DNA of 64,000 nucleotides from positions 186,001 to 250,000 of the forward strand of contig NZ_CP029833.1 in the NCBI RefSeq assembly GCF_003233655.1, given 5' to 3'. A program made the position numbers and the translations under genes. This document shows, piece by piece, positions 26,606 to 35,369 of the stretch. How positions within the stretch are numbered: position 1 is the first letter of the stretch; each line of letters opens with the position of its first letter. The notes under the pieces were generated by a model. The model made no database searches and was not told where the DNA came from. It saw only the letters and a program-made list of their open reading frames with translations. The DNA comes from Azospirillum ramasamyi (GTDB taxonomy: Bacteria > Pseudomonadota > Alphaproteobacteria > Azospirillales > Azospirillaceae).

Positions 26606-27292
26606 TTAGTTGCCGCGGCCGTAGTCCGATCCGCGCGTCGGCTCCTTGAAATAGAACATCTCGCGGTCGAAGGTGACGTCGGTGCGCGGGTTCAGCAGGG
26701 CGACCTCGGTGGTCATGCCCTGGGCGTCCAGCACGCGCCACTTGCGCAGTTGGAAGGGCCGGTCCTCGAACACCAGGGTCAGGGTGCCCTTGCCGGGATC
26801 CTTGGTCTCCAGCAGGCTGACCTCGATCACGCCGGGGGCCTGGAACACGTCGGTGACGGTCACGTCGCCGGACAGGCGGATGTTCTTGCGCAGGATGAAG
26901 TCGGCCAGCGTCGATCCGATCGGGGCGCTCGACTGCTGGCGCATCTCGCCGTCCCAATAGAAGACGAAGCTGCCGTCGGCGACGATGAAGTCCTTCAGCG
27001 GCGGGTCATACTCCAGCCGCATCCGGCCGGGCCGCCACAGATTGAAGGTGCCTGTCGCCTGCCGCCCGTTGGGCGCCACCTGCAGGAACTTCGACTGCAG
27101 GGTGCCGATGCCGTTCAGGTACTCCTCGACCCTGGCGACGACGGCCTGGTCCTGCGCCGACAGCGACACCGGCGTGGCCGGCGCGGCGGCGGCGGGCGGA
27201 GCGAGCATGGCCGGCAGCGGCGCCAGGAGGGCGGCGGACAGCAGGGCGCCAGGAAACAGAGAGCGGAAGAGGCGGCGAAGCACGGTCTTCAT
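26606..27292 (-). CDS. lolA: Outer-membrane lipoprotein carrier protein LolA
   Basis: A 228-residue periplasmic chaperone that carries lipoproteins from LolCDE to the outer membrane. A long signal peptide (MKTVLRRLFRSLFPGALLSA onward, cut near AAAA) precedes VARVEEYLNGIGTLQSKFLQVAPNG, GTFNLWRPGRMRLEYDPP, VADGSFVFYWDGEMRQ and LTLVFEDRPFQLRKWRVLDAQGMTTEVALLN, which together cover the LolA domain. The ATG at 27292 is chosen for the signal peptide. It lies 130 bases downstream of the ubiH-like gene. Confidence 0.92.
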   Translation of the reverse strand: MKTVLRRLFRSLFPGALLSAALLAPLPAMLAPPAAAAPATPVSLSAQDQAVVARVEEYLNGIGTLQSKFLQVAPNGRQATGTFNLWRPGRMRLEYDPPLKDFIVADGSFVFYWDGEMRQQSSAPIGSTLADFILRKNIRLSGDVTVTDVFQAPGVIEVSLLETKDPGKGTLTLVFEDRPFQLRKWRVLDAQGMTTEVALLNPRTDVTFDREMFYFKEPTRGSDYGRGN

Positions 27293-27422
27293 CCTTGGTC
27301 GTAGGGGCCCGTCTTGCTTGGCTGGGCAGTGTGGCTGACAACGTGTGGCGGACATAAGGCGTCCGCCCTCCGCTGCCAAGGATTACCGGTGCCGGCAAAA
27401 TGGCTGCTTCAAAGTGGATGCC

Positions 27423-28715
27423 TCAAAGCGGCTGGCCCCGGATCATCCGCGGCAGGTCGCCGACCACGCCCATGGCGTGCTTCATGAAGAAGCGCTTGAC
27501 CGGCGGCAGGCGGTTGATCGCCGCCATGCCCAGGTTGCGCGCCAGCTTCAGCGGCGGGATGCTGTTGGAGAACAGGTGGACCAGCCCGTCGCACACCGCC
27601 GCCAGCAGCACGGTGTCGAAACGGCGCCAGCGCTGGAAGCGGGCAAGCACCTCCGGCCCGCCGACGTCGAGGCCGAGGCGATAGGCGTCGACCACCACCT
27701 CGGCCAATGCCGCGACGTCGCGCATGCCCAGGTTCAGCCCCTGCCCGGCGATGGGATGGATGGCATGCGCCGCCTCCCCCACCAGGGCCAGCCGGTCGGC
27801 GACGAAACGGTCGGCCAGCAGCACCGACAGCGGCCAGGCCTCGCGCTTGGTCAGCAGCGTGATCTCGCCCAGATAGCCGCCGGAGCGCCGCTGCAGCTCG
27901 TCGATGAACTGGTCGTCGGGCAGGTTGAGATAGGTGTCGACCAGCGACGTCTTCTCGCTCCACACGATGGAACAGCGGTTGTCGGTCATCGGCAGGACGG
28001 CGAAGGGGCCGTTGGGCAGGAAATGCTCGACCGCGATGCCCTTGTTCGGGTCGGTATGGCGGATGGTGCAGATGATGGCGCTCTGGTCGTAGGACCAGCG
28101 CCGCACCTTGATCCCGGCGCTCTCGCGCGCCAGCGACCGCCGCCCGTCGGCGCCGACCAGCAGCCGGCCGCGCACCCTGCGCCCGTCGGCGAGCGTGACC
28201 GACACGCCGGACCGCGTGCGCTCCACCGCCGTCGCCTTGGCCGGCGCCAGATGGACCAGCCCCGGCAGTTCGGCGGCGCGGGTGAACAGGGCGCGGCGGA
28301 TGTCCTTGTTGTCCAGGATCCAGCCGAAGGGCTGGTGCTTGCCCTCCATCGCCAGTTCGGTGTGGTCGTAATGGATGAACAGGGGCGAGAACTGGTCGGC
28401 GATGCGGATGTCCAGCATCGGGCCGGCCTGATCGGCCATGTGGCGCCAGACGCCCGCCGCCTCCAGCACCATCTTGGAGGCGTAGGAGATGGCGGTGGTG
28501 CGGATGTCGAAGCCCTGGCCGCCCATCCGTTCCGGGCTGTCCTGGTCGATGCAGACCACCGGCACGCCGGCGCTGGCCAGCGCCGCCGCCATGGTCAGCC
28601 CGGCCAGACCGCCGCCCAGCACCACGACTTCGGTGGTGATGTCGCCGCCGACGCCGCCGACGCCTCCCTGGGGGGGGACGGTCGCGTTGCCCGATTCGGT
28701 GCCCGGTACGGCCAT
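27423..28715 (-). CDS. UbiH/UbiF/COQ6-type FAD-dependent hydroxylase
   Basis: A 430-residue class A flavin monooxygenase of the ubiquinone ring hydroxylase family. Signatures are VVVLGGGLAGLTMAAALASAG, the DG motif RLLVGADGRRSLARE and RLALVGEAAHAIHPIAGQGLNLGMRDVAALAE, the last being diagnostic of UbiH/F/COQ6. The first 30 residues are a Gly/Val-rich extension. The start at 28715 is the first ATG giving the family N terminus. Which ring position it hydroxylates cannot be told from sequence. It is divergent from glnZ. Confidence 0.9.
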   Translation of the reverse strand: MAVPGTESGNATVPPQGGVGGVGGDITTEVVVLGGGLAGLTMAAALASAGVPVVCIDQDSPERMGGQGFDIRTTAISYASKMVLEAAGVWRHMADQAGPMLDIRIADQFSPLFIHYDHTELAMEGKHQPFGWILDNKDIRRALFTRAAELPGLVHLAPAKATAVERTRSGVSVTLADGRRVRGRLLVGADGRRSLARESAGIKVRRWSYDQSAIICTIRHTDPNKGIAVEHFLPNGPFAVLPMTDNRCSIVWSEKTSLVDTYLNLPDDQFIDELQRRSGGYLGEITLLTKREAWPLSVLLADRFVADRLALVGEAAHAIHPIAGQGLNLGMRDVAALAEVVVDAYRLGLDVGGPEVLARFQRWRRFDTVLLAAVCDGLVHLFSNSIPPLKLARNLGMAAINRLPPVKRFFMKHAMGVVGDLPRMIRGQPL

Positions 28716-29108
28716 GATGCTCGCTGCCCTCTCGCCTTCTTGCGTCTGCGCCGCGGTCGACCGGCCGGACATGAGCCTTGCCGGCGCCGCGCGCGGTGAA
28801 ACAATTGTCGCACGGGGGCGTCCTGTCCAGTCTCCTGTCCCCAGCCGGCGGCCGCCGTGCATCGGACAGATTGCCGCTGGGCAGTTTTTGAGCAGATGCC
28901 GCCCTTTTGAGCGCCCAATCAACAGGCATATTCCCATTGTTGCAGCGCCTTTCAACCGGCACGATTCTTGTAATCGTTGCTTTTTGCGGTCGACGCGAAC
29001 AGGCTTGGGTCATATCAGCGGACGGAACGGCTGTCTGGCCGGACTGGAACCGCAACTGGCGGCAAGGCCTTTATCCGCGGCCGGAACAACGCTTTAAGGG
29101 GAAGCCAC
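28716..29108. promoter_or_regulatory. Divergent ubiH/glnZ control region
   Basis: A 393-bp region upstream of both genes. It contains the sigma-54-like element listed separately and a short dyad TGCC-N4-GGCA at about 28872-28883 that could be an enhancer half-site. AAGGGGAAG at 29096-29104 is the glnZ ribosome site. Confidence 0.45.
28956..28972 (+). promoter_or_regulatory. Putative sigma-54 promoter of glnZ
   Basis: CCGGCACGATTCTTGTA matches the sigma-54 consensus YTGGCACGNNNNTTGCW at the -24 GG and TTG positions, with two differences (C for T before GG, and T for C in the -12 GC). It lies about 137 bases before the glnZ ATG. Azospirillum glnZ is known to be nitrogen-regulated through sigma-54 and NtrC, which supports the reading. 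The imperfect -12 keeps confidence moderate. Confidence 0.5.
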
Positions 29109-29447
29109 ATGAAACTGGTTATGGCCATCATCAAGCCGTTCAAGCTCGACGAAGTGCGCGAGGCGCTGACGTCGCTCGGGATTCAAGGCCTGACCGTCAG
29201 CGAGGTCAAGGGCTTCGGCCGCCAGAAGGGCCAGACGGAAATCTACCGCGGCGCCGAATATTCCGTGAGCTTCCTGCCCAAGGTGAAGGTCGAGGTCGCG
29301 GTTGCCGACGACCAGTACGAGCAGGTGGTCGAGGCGATCCAGAAGGCCGCCAACACCGGCCGCATCGGCGACGGCAAGATCTTCGTGCTGGAGATCGCCC
29401 AGGCCGTGCGCATCCGCACCGGCGAGACCAACTCCGAGGCGCTGTAA
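29109..29447 (+). CDS. glnZ: Nitrogen regulatory PII protein GlnZ
   Basis: A 112-residue PII signal protein that reports 2-oxoglutarate and ATP/ADP and is uridylylated at low nitrogen. The T-loop holds Tyr51 in TEIYRGAEYSVSF, and the C-terminal signature is TGRIGDGKIFVLEIAQAVRIRTGE. The N terminus MKLVMAIIKPFKLDEVREAL and the whole sequence resemble Azospirillum GlnZ rather than GlnB, and the following aminotransferase gene also recalls the A. brasilense glnZ-aat arrangement. In that genus GlnZ binds AmtB and DraG and controls nitrogenase. The start at 29109 is fixed by the family N terminus. Confidence 0.95.
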   Translation: MKLVMAIIKPFKLDEVREALTSLGIQGLTVSEVKGFGRQKGQTEIYRGAEYSVSFLPKVKVEVAVADDQYEQVVEAIQKAANTGRIGDGKIFVLEIAQAVRIRTGETNSEAL

Positions 29448-29494
29448 GCGCTGCCGGCCATGGCGGGCGCGCGTCTGCGCGCCTGTCCGCTTCC

Positions 29495-30058
29495 TCAGCC
29501 GGAAAACGCATCCGCCGCCAGCCTGCGCACATAGTCCAGCTGGTCGGCCGGCCAATCCGCCGTGACTGCGTCGAATCGCGTGCGGTCAGCGGCATAGAGC
29601 GCCCGAACCGCCTCCTCATAGCCCGGCCGGTCGCCGGCCAGTTCCAACATGACGCGATAGGCGGCATCCTGCGCACGGCGCACCCGGTCCTTCGCCTCGT
29701 TCCCCTTGCGCGCCCCGTCCACCAGCTTGCGCAGCGCCACCGACGCCCCGCCCGGCTGGGCGTTCAGCCATTCCCAATGACGCGGAAGCAGCGTCACCTC
29801 GCGCGCCACCACCCCCAGCCTCGGCCGGCCCGGCCCCCGCGGCGGGGGAGCGAGACGCCACGCGACCTCCTCATCGCTTCCCCGCAGATCGAGGTCGACC
29901 GCCTTTCCGGTGGCATCGTCGAACACCAGCACCGGCGGTCCATCCGGCTCCGCATCCAGTGCCGCCCGCAAGGCCCGTGCGACGCTCAGCGCATCCCCAG
30001 CGGCAAGGCGCCGCTCGCCACGGAAGGCGGTGCAGAGGGTCTCGACGGTGACGGCCAT
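29495..30058 (-). CDS. DUF2239 family protein
   Basis: A 187-residue cytoplasmic protein of the DUF2239 family, of unknown function. Typical parts are the N-terminal FRGERRLAAGDALSVARALRAAL, VLVFDDATGKAVDLDLRGS and the C-terminal GRPRLGVVAREVTLLPRHWEWLNAQPGGASVALRKLVDGARK. The last segment resembles a small RHH/AlpA-type DNA-binding stretch, but that is inference. GGAG precedes the ATG. It is inserted on the opposite strand between glnZ and the aminotransferase. Confidence 0.85.
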   Translation of the reverse strand: MAVTVETLCTAFRGERRLAAGDALSVARALRAALDAEPDGPPVLVFDDATGKAVDLDLRGSDEEVAWRLAPPPRGPGRPRLGVVAREVTLLPRHWEWLNAQPGGASVALRKLVDGARKGNEAKDRVRRAQDAAYRVMLELAGDRPGYEEAVRALYAADRTRFDAVTADWPADQLDYVRRLAADAFSG

Positions 30059-30329
30059 GGACGGAACTCCGGCTGTGAGAGCGCCATTTTACCCGGATGG
30101 AATCCGGGGACGATATCATCCGGGTATAACATGGGGAAGGACGGAGACCTGCCCTGGTACTTACGCTGGCCCTTGCCCGGGTGTGACCGTTCGGCCACCT
30201 GCTCCGCTCAAGGGTTTTGCGCGCTTGTGCCCCTACTCCGGCGCCGATAGGATCGGCCGGACATGGACGTGGCCGCCTCCCCAAGGCCGGGGTACGGCGC
30301 CCAGGGTTGGGAAGAGGGTTCCGGTCGTC

Positions 30330-31586
30330 ATGGTCTCTGCCGATTTCAGCGTCAACAGCGGTGCAGTCTTCACCGAGGCGATCGGCAACGACCGGCTCGA
30401 CCTGCTGACCGACTATCCCTTCACCCGGCTGGCCAACCTGCTGGCGCCGATCACCCCGCGTGCCAACGTCGCCCCCATCCTGCTGACCGTGGGCGAGCCG
30501 CAGCACACCCCGCCCGCCATCATCGAGGAGACGCTGCGCGCCAACAGCGCCGGCTGGAACAAGTATCCGCCGGTCGGCGGCACGCCGGAATTCCGCGCCG
30601 CGGCCGGCGACTGGCTGACCCGCCGCTACGATCTGCCGGCCGGGCTGCTGCATGCCGACAGCTCGATCCTGCCGCTGTCCGGCACGCGCGAGGCGCTGTT
30701 CATGCTGGCCCTGCTGGCGGTGCCGACGCGCAAGGCCGGGCGCCAGCCCGCGGTCCTGATGCCCAACCCCTTCTATGCCCCCTACGAGGGAGCGGCGGTG
30801 ATGGCGGGGGCGGAGCCGGTGTTCCTGTCGGCCACGCGCGAGACCGGCTTCCTGCCCGACCTGGACGCGCTGACCCCGGAACTCCTGGAGCGCACGGCCC
30901 TCTTCTATCTCTGCACCCCCGCGAACCCGCAGGGCGCCGCCGCCACGCCGGCCTATCTGGCCAAGGCCATCGGGCTGGCGCGGCAATACGGCTTCGTGCT
31001 GGCGGTCGACGAATGCTATGCCGAGATCTGGCTGGACGCCCCGCCGGCCGGCGCGCTGCAGGTCGCGACCGCCCTGCCGCACGAGGATGGCAAGCCCTGG
31101 GCCAACCTGCTGGTTTTCCATTCCCTGTCCAAGCGCTCCAGCGCGGCGGGCCTGCGCTCCGGCTTCGTCGCCGGCGATCCGGCGCTGATCGGGCGCTTCT
31201 CCCGCCTGCGCAGCTACGGCTGTGCCGGCATGCCGCTGCCGGTCCTGGCCGCCAGCACCGCGCTGTGGCGCGACGAGGCGCATGTCGAGGAGAACCGCGC
31301 CGCCTACCGCGCCAAATTCGCGGCGGCGGAGGCGGAGCTGGGCGGGCGCTACGGCTATTGCCGGCCGGCCGGCGGCTTCTTCCTGTGGCTGGAGGTCGGC
31401 AACGGCGAAGAGGCCGCGAAGCGCCTGTGGGCGGAGGGCGCGGTCCGCGTGCTGCCCGGCGCCTACCTGTCGCGCAGCAACCCCGGCGAGCCGAACCCCG
31501 GCGATGCCTATATCCGCGTCGCCCTGGTGCAGGACACCGACACCGTCGCCCAGGCCTGTGCGTCCATCGTCCGCATTCTCGGCTGA
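30330..31586 (+). CDS. Class I/II PLP aminotransferase (DapC/Aat-like)
   Basis: A 418-residue fold-type I aminotransferase. The PLP lysine is in LVFHSLSKRSSAAGLRSGFVAGD, Asp and Tyr of the cofactor site are in VLAVDECYAEIWLD, and the phosphate-binding Arg lies in SKRS-GLRSG. The SKRS form is typical of succinyldiaminopimelate aminotransferases (DapC), and lysine-pathway dapB is also in this window, so a role in DAP synthesis is plausible. The start at ATG 30330 has GAAGAGGG upstream. In A. brasilense the gene after glnZ was called aat. Confidence 0.88.
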   Translation: MVSADFSVNSGAVFTEAIGNDRLDLLTDYPFTRLANLLAPITPRANVAPILLTVGEPQHTPPAIIEETLRANSAGWNKYPPVGGTPEFRAAAGDWLTRRYDLPAGLLHADSSILPLSGTREALFMLALLAVPTRKAGRQPAVLMPNPFYAPYEGAAVMAGAEPVFLSATRETGFLPDLDALTPELLERTALFYLCTPANPQGAAATPAYLAKAIGLARQYGFVLAVDECYAEIWLDAPPAGALQVATALPHEDGKPWANLLVFHSLSKRSSAAGLRSGFVAGDPALIGRFSRLRSYGCAGMPLPVLAASTALWRDEAHVEENRAAYRAKFAAAEAELGGRYGYCRPAGGFFLWLEVGNGEEAAKRLWAEGAVRVLPGAYLSRSNPGEPNPGDAYIRVALVQDTDTVAQACASIVRILG

Positions 31587-31656
31587 CCGATTCCGGCCAG
31601 CCCCCGCTCCGACCAGCACCTAATCTTCGGTTTCTACAGCACGAGGTTTCCGCCCC

Positions 31657-34281
31657 ATGGCCCGACCCGCCGGCCCCACCTCCGCGCGCCCCCGGCCCAG
31701 CCTGGGACGGACCGCCCCCAGCCCGCGCAAGGGGTCGCCACGCGATAGCGCCAAGGAGCTGGGAGCCAAGGATCCGGGGAAGGACCGCCTGCGCGCCGGC
31801 CGCAGCCGGCAGGAGAAGCCGCCCTTCTTCTCCCCGGCGATGCGCGCCTTCGTCGTCGCCCGCGCGCGCGAGGCGATGGGCTTCGTGCTGGGCCTGTTCG
31901 GCCTGCTGCTGATGGTGGTGCTGGGCAGCTACGACCCGCGCGACGCCTCGCTCAACTCGGTTCCCGCCACGGCGGGGGACACCCACAACCTGTTCGGCCC
32001 CCCCGGCGCCTATGTCGCCGACCTTCTGATCCAGTCGCTGGGCTGGGCCGCCTTCGTCATCGCGCTGGTGCCGATGTTCTGGGGCTGGCGGCTGGGCGCC
32101 CAGCGCAAGCTGGGGAACCCGCTGTTCCGCACCGTACTGGCGCTGTGGGGGGTGATCCTGGTGTCGATGGCGCTGGCCGGCCTGACCCACGCCTCCACCG
32201 ATCCGCTCGCCCCGCTGCCGGGCGGCAGCATCGGCCAGATCCTGCTGCGCGGCGTCGGCAACCTGTTCGGTGCGGAGCCGATGGTGGCGACCGTCGCCGC
32301 GGTCGGCGGCGGGCTGGTGCTGTTCCTGGCGGCCGGCCTGACCATCGGTGAATGGATCGCCAGCTTCCGCGCGCTGGGCCGCGGCACCGTGAACGGCGTC
32401 CATCTGATCCGCCATGGCGCCCGGAGCGGCGTCGATGCCCTGCGCCGCCATGGCCGCAACGCGGCGCAGGCGGCGGTACAGACCGCCTCCATCGCCGTGG
32501 ACGACGCGCTTCGCAGCGACGGGCGCGGCGAGGGGCGCGGCGACAGGTCTCCCAAGCGCGGCGGCCCCAGCTTCGACGATGCCGTGCGCGTCGATCCGCT
32601 TCCCCCCGCCGGCCTGGACGCCGGCCCGGTGCCGCCGTCCGCCGCAGAGAAGCCGCTGCGCCCGGTCCCCATCGTCGCTCCGCCCAAATCCGCCGCGTCG
32701 GAGCGTGACGCCGCCAAGGCCGACCCGCGCCAGACCCGCCTGCCGCTGGGCGAGGAGGATGGTCCGCCGGGCTACGAGCTGCCGCCGCTCGACCTGCTGC
32801 AGGCGCCGCCCGCCGGCATCCGCGGCGAGCAGCTCGACGAGGCCGCCCTGCAGCGCAATGCCGGCCAACTGGAGGGCGTGCTGGGCGATTTCGGCGTGCG
32901 CGGCGAGATCCAGAAGGTCCATCCCGGCCCGGTCGTCACCCTGTACGAGCTGGAGCCGGCCCCCGGCACCAAGTCTTCCCGCGTCATCGGCCTTGCCGAC
33001 GACATCGCCCGCTCGATGAGCGCCGTGTCGGTCCGCGTCGCCGTGGTGCCCGGCCGCAACGTCATCGGCGTCGAACTGCCGAACGCCAAGCGCGAGACCG
33101 TGCTGCTGCGCGAGCTGATGGCGGCGGAGGGCTTCGACAAGCATGGCGGCAAGCTGGCGCTGGCGCTGGGCAAGGACATCGGCGGACAGCCGGTGGTCGC
33201 CGACCTCGCCCGCTTCCCCCACCTTCTGGTCGCCGGCACCACCGGCTCGGGCAAGTCGGTGGCGATCAACACCATGATCCTGTCGCTGCTCTACCGGCTG
33301 CCGCCGGAGCGCTGCCGCTTCATCATGATCGACCCCAAGATGCTGGAGCTGTCGGTCTATGAGGGCATCCCCCACCTGCTGACCCCCGTCGTCACCGACC
33401 CCAAGAAGGCGGTGGTCGCGCTGAAATGGACGGTGCGGGAGATGGAGGACCGCTACCGCAACATGTCCAAGCTCGGCGTCCGCAACATCGAGGGCTACAA
33501 CGCCCGCCTGCGCGAGGCGCGCGAGGGCGGCGAGTCGCTGACCCGGCGCGTCCAGACCGGCTTCGATCCCGACACCGGCAAGCCGCTGTTCGAGGAACAG
33601 CCGCTCGACCTCACCGAACTGCCGTACATCGTGGTCATCGTCGACGAGATGGCCGACCTGATGCTGGTCGCCGGCAAGGACATCGAGGCGGCGATCCAGC
33701 GTCTGGCCCAGATGGCGCGCGCCGCCGGCATCCACCTGATCATGGCGACGCAACGCCCGTCGGTGGACGTCATCACCGGCACCATCAAGGCCAACTTCCC
33801 GACCCGCATCAGCTTCCAGGTCACCAGCAAGATCGACAGCCGCACCATCCTGGGCGAACAGGGCGCCGAACAGCTGCTGGGCCAGGGCGACATGCTCTAC
33901 ATGGCCGGCGGCGGCCGCATCACCCGCGTCCACGGCCCCTTCGTCTCCGACCACGAGGTCGAGCAGATCGTCAGGTTCCTCAAGGCGCAGGGCGAGCCCA
34001 ACTATGTCGACGCCATCCTGGAGGACGAGGAGGGCGAAGCGTCCTTCGACGACGGCGGCCTGCCCGGCACCGGCGGCGGGTCCGGCGACGACCTCTACGA
34101 CAAGGCGGTGGCGGTGGTCTGCCGCGAGCGCAAGGCCTCGACCAGCTTCATCCAGCGCCAGCTGCGCATCGGCTACAACTCCGCCGCCCGCCTGATCGAG
34201 CGGATGGAAACCGAAGGGGTGGTCAGCAAGCCCAACCACTCCGGCAAGCGCGAAGTCCTGGCGCGCAACATCGACGAATGA
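31657..34281 (+). CDS. ftsK: DNA translocase FtsK
   Basis: An 874-residue membrane-anchored DNA pump for chromosome dimer resolution and septum-linked segregation. The first 60 residues are basic and Pro/Ser-rich, followed by about four membrane helices (for example VLGLFGLLLMVVLGSY near residue 75 and WAAFVIALVPMFWGW). A charged linker leads to the RecA-like motor with Walker A GTTGSGKSV (Lys533) and Walker B YIVVIVDEMADLM. The C-terminal gamma winged helix (KASTSFIQRQLRIGYNSAARLIERMETEGVV) reads KOPS sites. Length is normal for an alphaproteobacterial FtsK. It lies 70 bases after the aminotransferase. Confidence 0.97.
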   Translation: MARPAGPTSARPRPSLGRTAPSPRKGSPRDSAKELGAKDPGKDRLRAGRSRQEKPPFFSPAMRAFVVARAREAMGFVLGLFGLLLMVVLGSYDPRDASLNSVPATAGDTHNLFGPPGAYVADLLIQSLGWAAFVIALVPMFWGWRLGAQRKLGNPLFRTVLALWGVILVSMALAGLTHASTDPLAPLPGGSIGQILLRGVGNLFGAEPMVATVAAVGGGLVLFLAAGLTIGEWIASFRALGRGTVNGVHLIRHGARSGVDALRRHGRNAAQAAVQTASIAVDDALRSDGRGEGRGDRSPKRGGPSFDDAVRVDPLPPAGLDAGPVPPSAAEKPLRPVPIVAPPKSAASERDAAKADPRQTRLPLGEEDGPPGYELPPLDLLQAPPAGIRGEQLDEAALQRNAGQLEGVLGDFGVRGEIQKVHPGPVVTLYELEPAPGTKSSRVIGLADDIARSMSAVSVRVAVVPGRNVIGVELPNAKRETVLLRELMAAEGFDKHGGKLALALGKDIGGQPVVADLARFPHLLVAGTTGSGKSVAINTMILSLLYRLPPERCRFIMIDPKMLELSVYEGIPHLLTPVVTDPKKAVVALKWTVREMEDRYRNMSKLGVRNIEGYNARLREAREGGESLTRRVQTGFDPDTGKPLFEEQPLDLTELPYIVVIVDEMADLMLVAGKDIEAAIQRLAQMARAAGIHLIMATQRPSVDVITGTIKANFPTRISFQVTSKIDSRTILGEQGAEQLLGQGDMLYMAGGGRITRVHGPFVSDHEVEQIVRFLKAQGEPNYVDAILEDEEGEASFDDGGLPGTGGGSGDDLYDKAVAVVCRERKASTSFIQRQLRIGYNSAARLIERMETEGVVSKPNHSGKREVLARNIDE

Positions 34282-34341
34282 GTGTTTTCCGGCTGCCCGT
34301 TGACAGCGGGCGGGTGCGGCACCAATATCGGGGGTAGGCGA

Positions 34342-34364
34342 GCCGGGGACTGCATTTCCCCGGC
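34342..34364. terminator. Hairpin after ftsK
   Basis: Perfect 8-bp arms GCCGGGGA (34342-34349) and TCCCCGGC (34357-34364) with a 7-base loop, 60 bases after the ftsK stop. It also lies directly beyond the stop of the minus-strand 24-residue ORF and could serve both strands. There is no long T tract. Confidence 0.55.
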
Positions 34365-34378
34365 CCGCCCGCCCGATC

Positions 34379-34453
34379 TTAGTGCATCAGAAGGTCAAGC
34401 AGCCGCTTGACGATCTCCAGCACCAGGATCAGGAGAGTGAGGAAGCGTTCCAT
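34379..34453 (-). CDS. 24-residue hydrophobic/amphipathic peptide
   Basis: A short frame from ATG 34453 to TAA 34379. The peptide starts MERFLTLLILVL and continues with an amphipathic half in which Glu13, Lys16, Arg17 and Asp20 fall on one helix face among Leu, Ile and Val. A strong ribosome site GGAGG stands eight bases before the ATG. It follows znuB by about 130 bases on the same strand and is followed by a hairpin. Size and pattern resemble TisB-type membrane toxin peptides or small regulatory membrane peptides. No antisense RNA gene is evident. It could be chance coding, but ribosome site, start, stop and composition agree. Confidence 0.5.
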   Translation of the reverse strand: MERFLTLLILVLEIVKRLLDLLMH

Positions 34454-34583
34454 CCTCAAACCCTCCGTTCGTGCGGCGGCGATGGCGGCCCATCCGCCAT
34501 CGCGTCCGCCCGCGGACTATGGCGCAGGCGGTTGCATCCGCAAACGGGAAATCCATAAGGCCGTTTTCTTTTCCTGATTGCGA

Positions 34584-35369
34584 TCAACGCCGCAGCGGCA
34601 CCAGCGATCCCAGCAGGAACAGCGCGGCGGCGGCCACCACCACGCTCGGCCCCCCCGGCAGATCCCAGTTCAGCGACGCAAGCAGTCCGGCGGCCACCGC
34701 CACGACGCCCAGGACCGAGGCCAGCGCCGCCATGCCCTCCGGCGTGCGGGCGAAACGGCGGGCGGCGGCGGCCGGGATGATCAGCAGCGAGGTGATCAGC
34801 AGGATACCGACGATCTTCATGGCGATGGCGATCACCAGCGCGATCAGCAGCATGAAGGCCAGCCGCAGGGCGTCGACCGGCATGCCCTCCACCCGCGCCA
34901 GATCCTCGTCCACAGTCACCGCCAGCAGCCGGTGCCACAGCAGCGCCAGCCCGGTCAGCGCCACCGCGCCGCCACCGTATATCGCCATCAGGTCGCCGTC
35001 GGTCACCGACAGGATGTCGCCGAACAGATAGGCCATCAGGTCGACGCGCAGCGTCTCCAGGAAGGCCAGGGCCACCAGCCCCAGCGACAGCGATCCATGC
35101 GACAGGATGCCCAGCAGCGTGTCCGCCGCCAGGGTGCGCCGCCGCTGCAAGGCCACCAGCGCCAGCGCCAGCGCCACACAGACCGCCATCACGCCCACCA
35201 TCGGGTTGACGCCCAGCAGGAAGCCCAGCGTCACGCCCAGCAAGGCCGAATGGGCCAGCGTGTCGCCGAAATAGGCCATGCGCCGCCACACCACGAAAGA
35301 CCCCAGCGGCCCGGCCAGCAGGGCGATGCCGCCGCCGGCGATCAGCGCGCGGATCACGAAGTCATCCAT
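34584..35369 (-). CDS. znuB: Zinc ABC transporter permease ZnuB
   Basis: A 261-residue inner-membrane permease of the ABC-3 family (ZnuB/MntB) with about eight helices. Family segments are LLAGPLGSFVVWRRMAYFGDTLAHSALLGVTLGF, DTLLGILSHGSLSLGLVAL and AMKIVGILLITSLLIIPAAAARRFARTPEGMA. The start ATGGATGA overlaps the znuC stop by eight bases, indicating coupling. With ZnuA and ZnuC it imports Zn2+. Confidence 0.93.
   Translation of the reverse strand: MDDFVIRALIAGGGIALLAGPLGSFVVWRRMAYFGDTLAHSALLGVTLGFLLGVNPMVGVMAVCVALALALVALQRRRTLAADTLLGILSHGSLSLGLVALAFLETLRVDLMAYLFGDILSVTDGDLMAIYGGGAVALTGLALLWHRLLAVTVDEDLARVEGMPVDALRLAFMLLIALVIAIAMKIVGILLITSLLIIPAAAARRFARTPEGMAALASVLGVVAVAAGLLASLNWDLPGGPSVVVAAAALFLLGSLVPLRR

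Noticed and set aside
30700..34239. 1179-codon open frame on the minus strand
   Set aside because: It is antisense to the aminotransferase and ftsK, both of which have complete motifs. The product has shadow-like composition.
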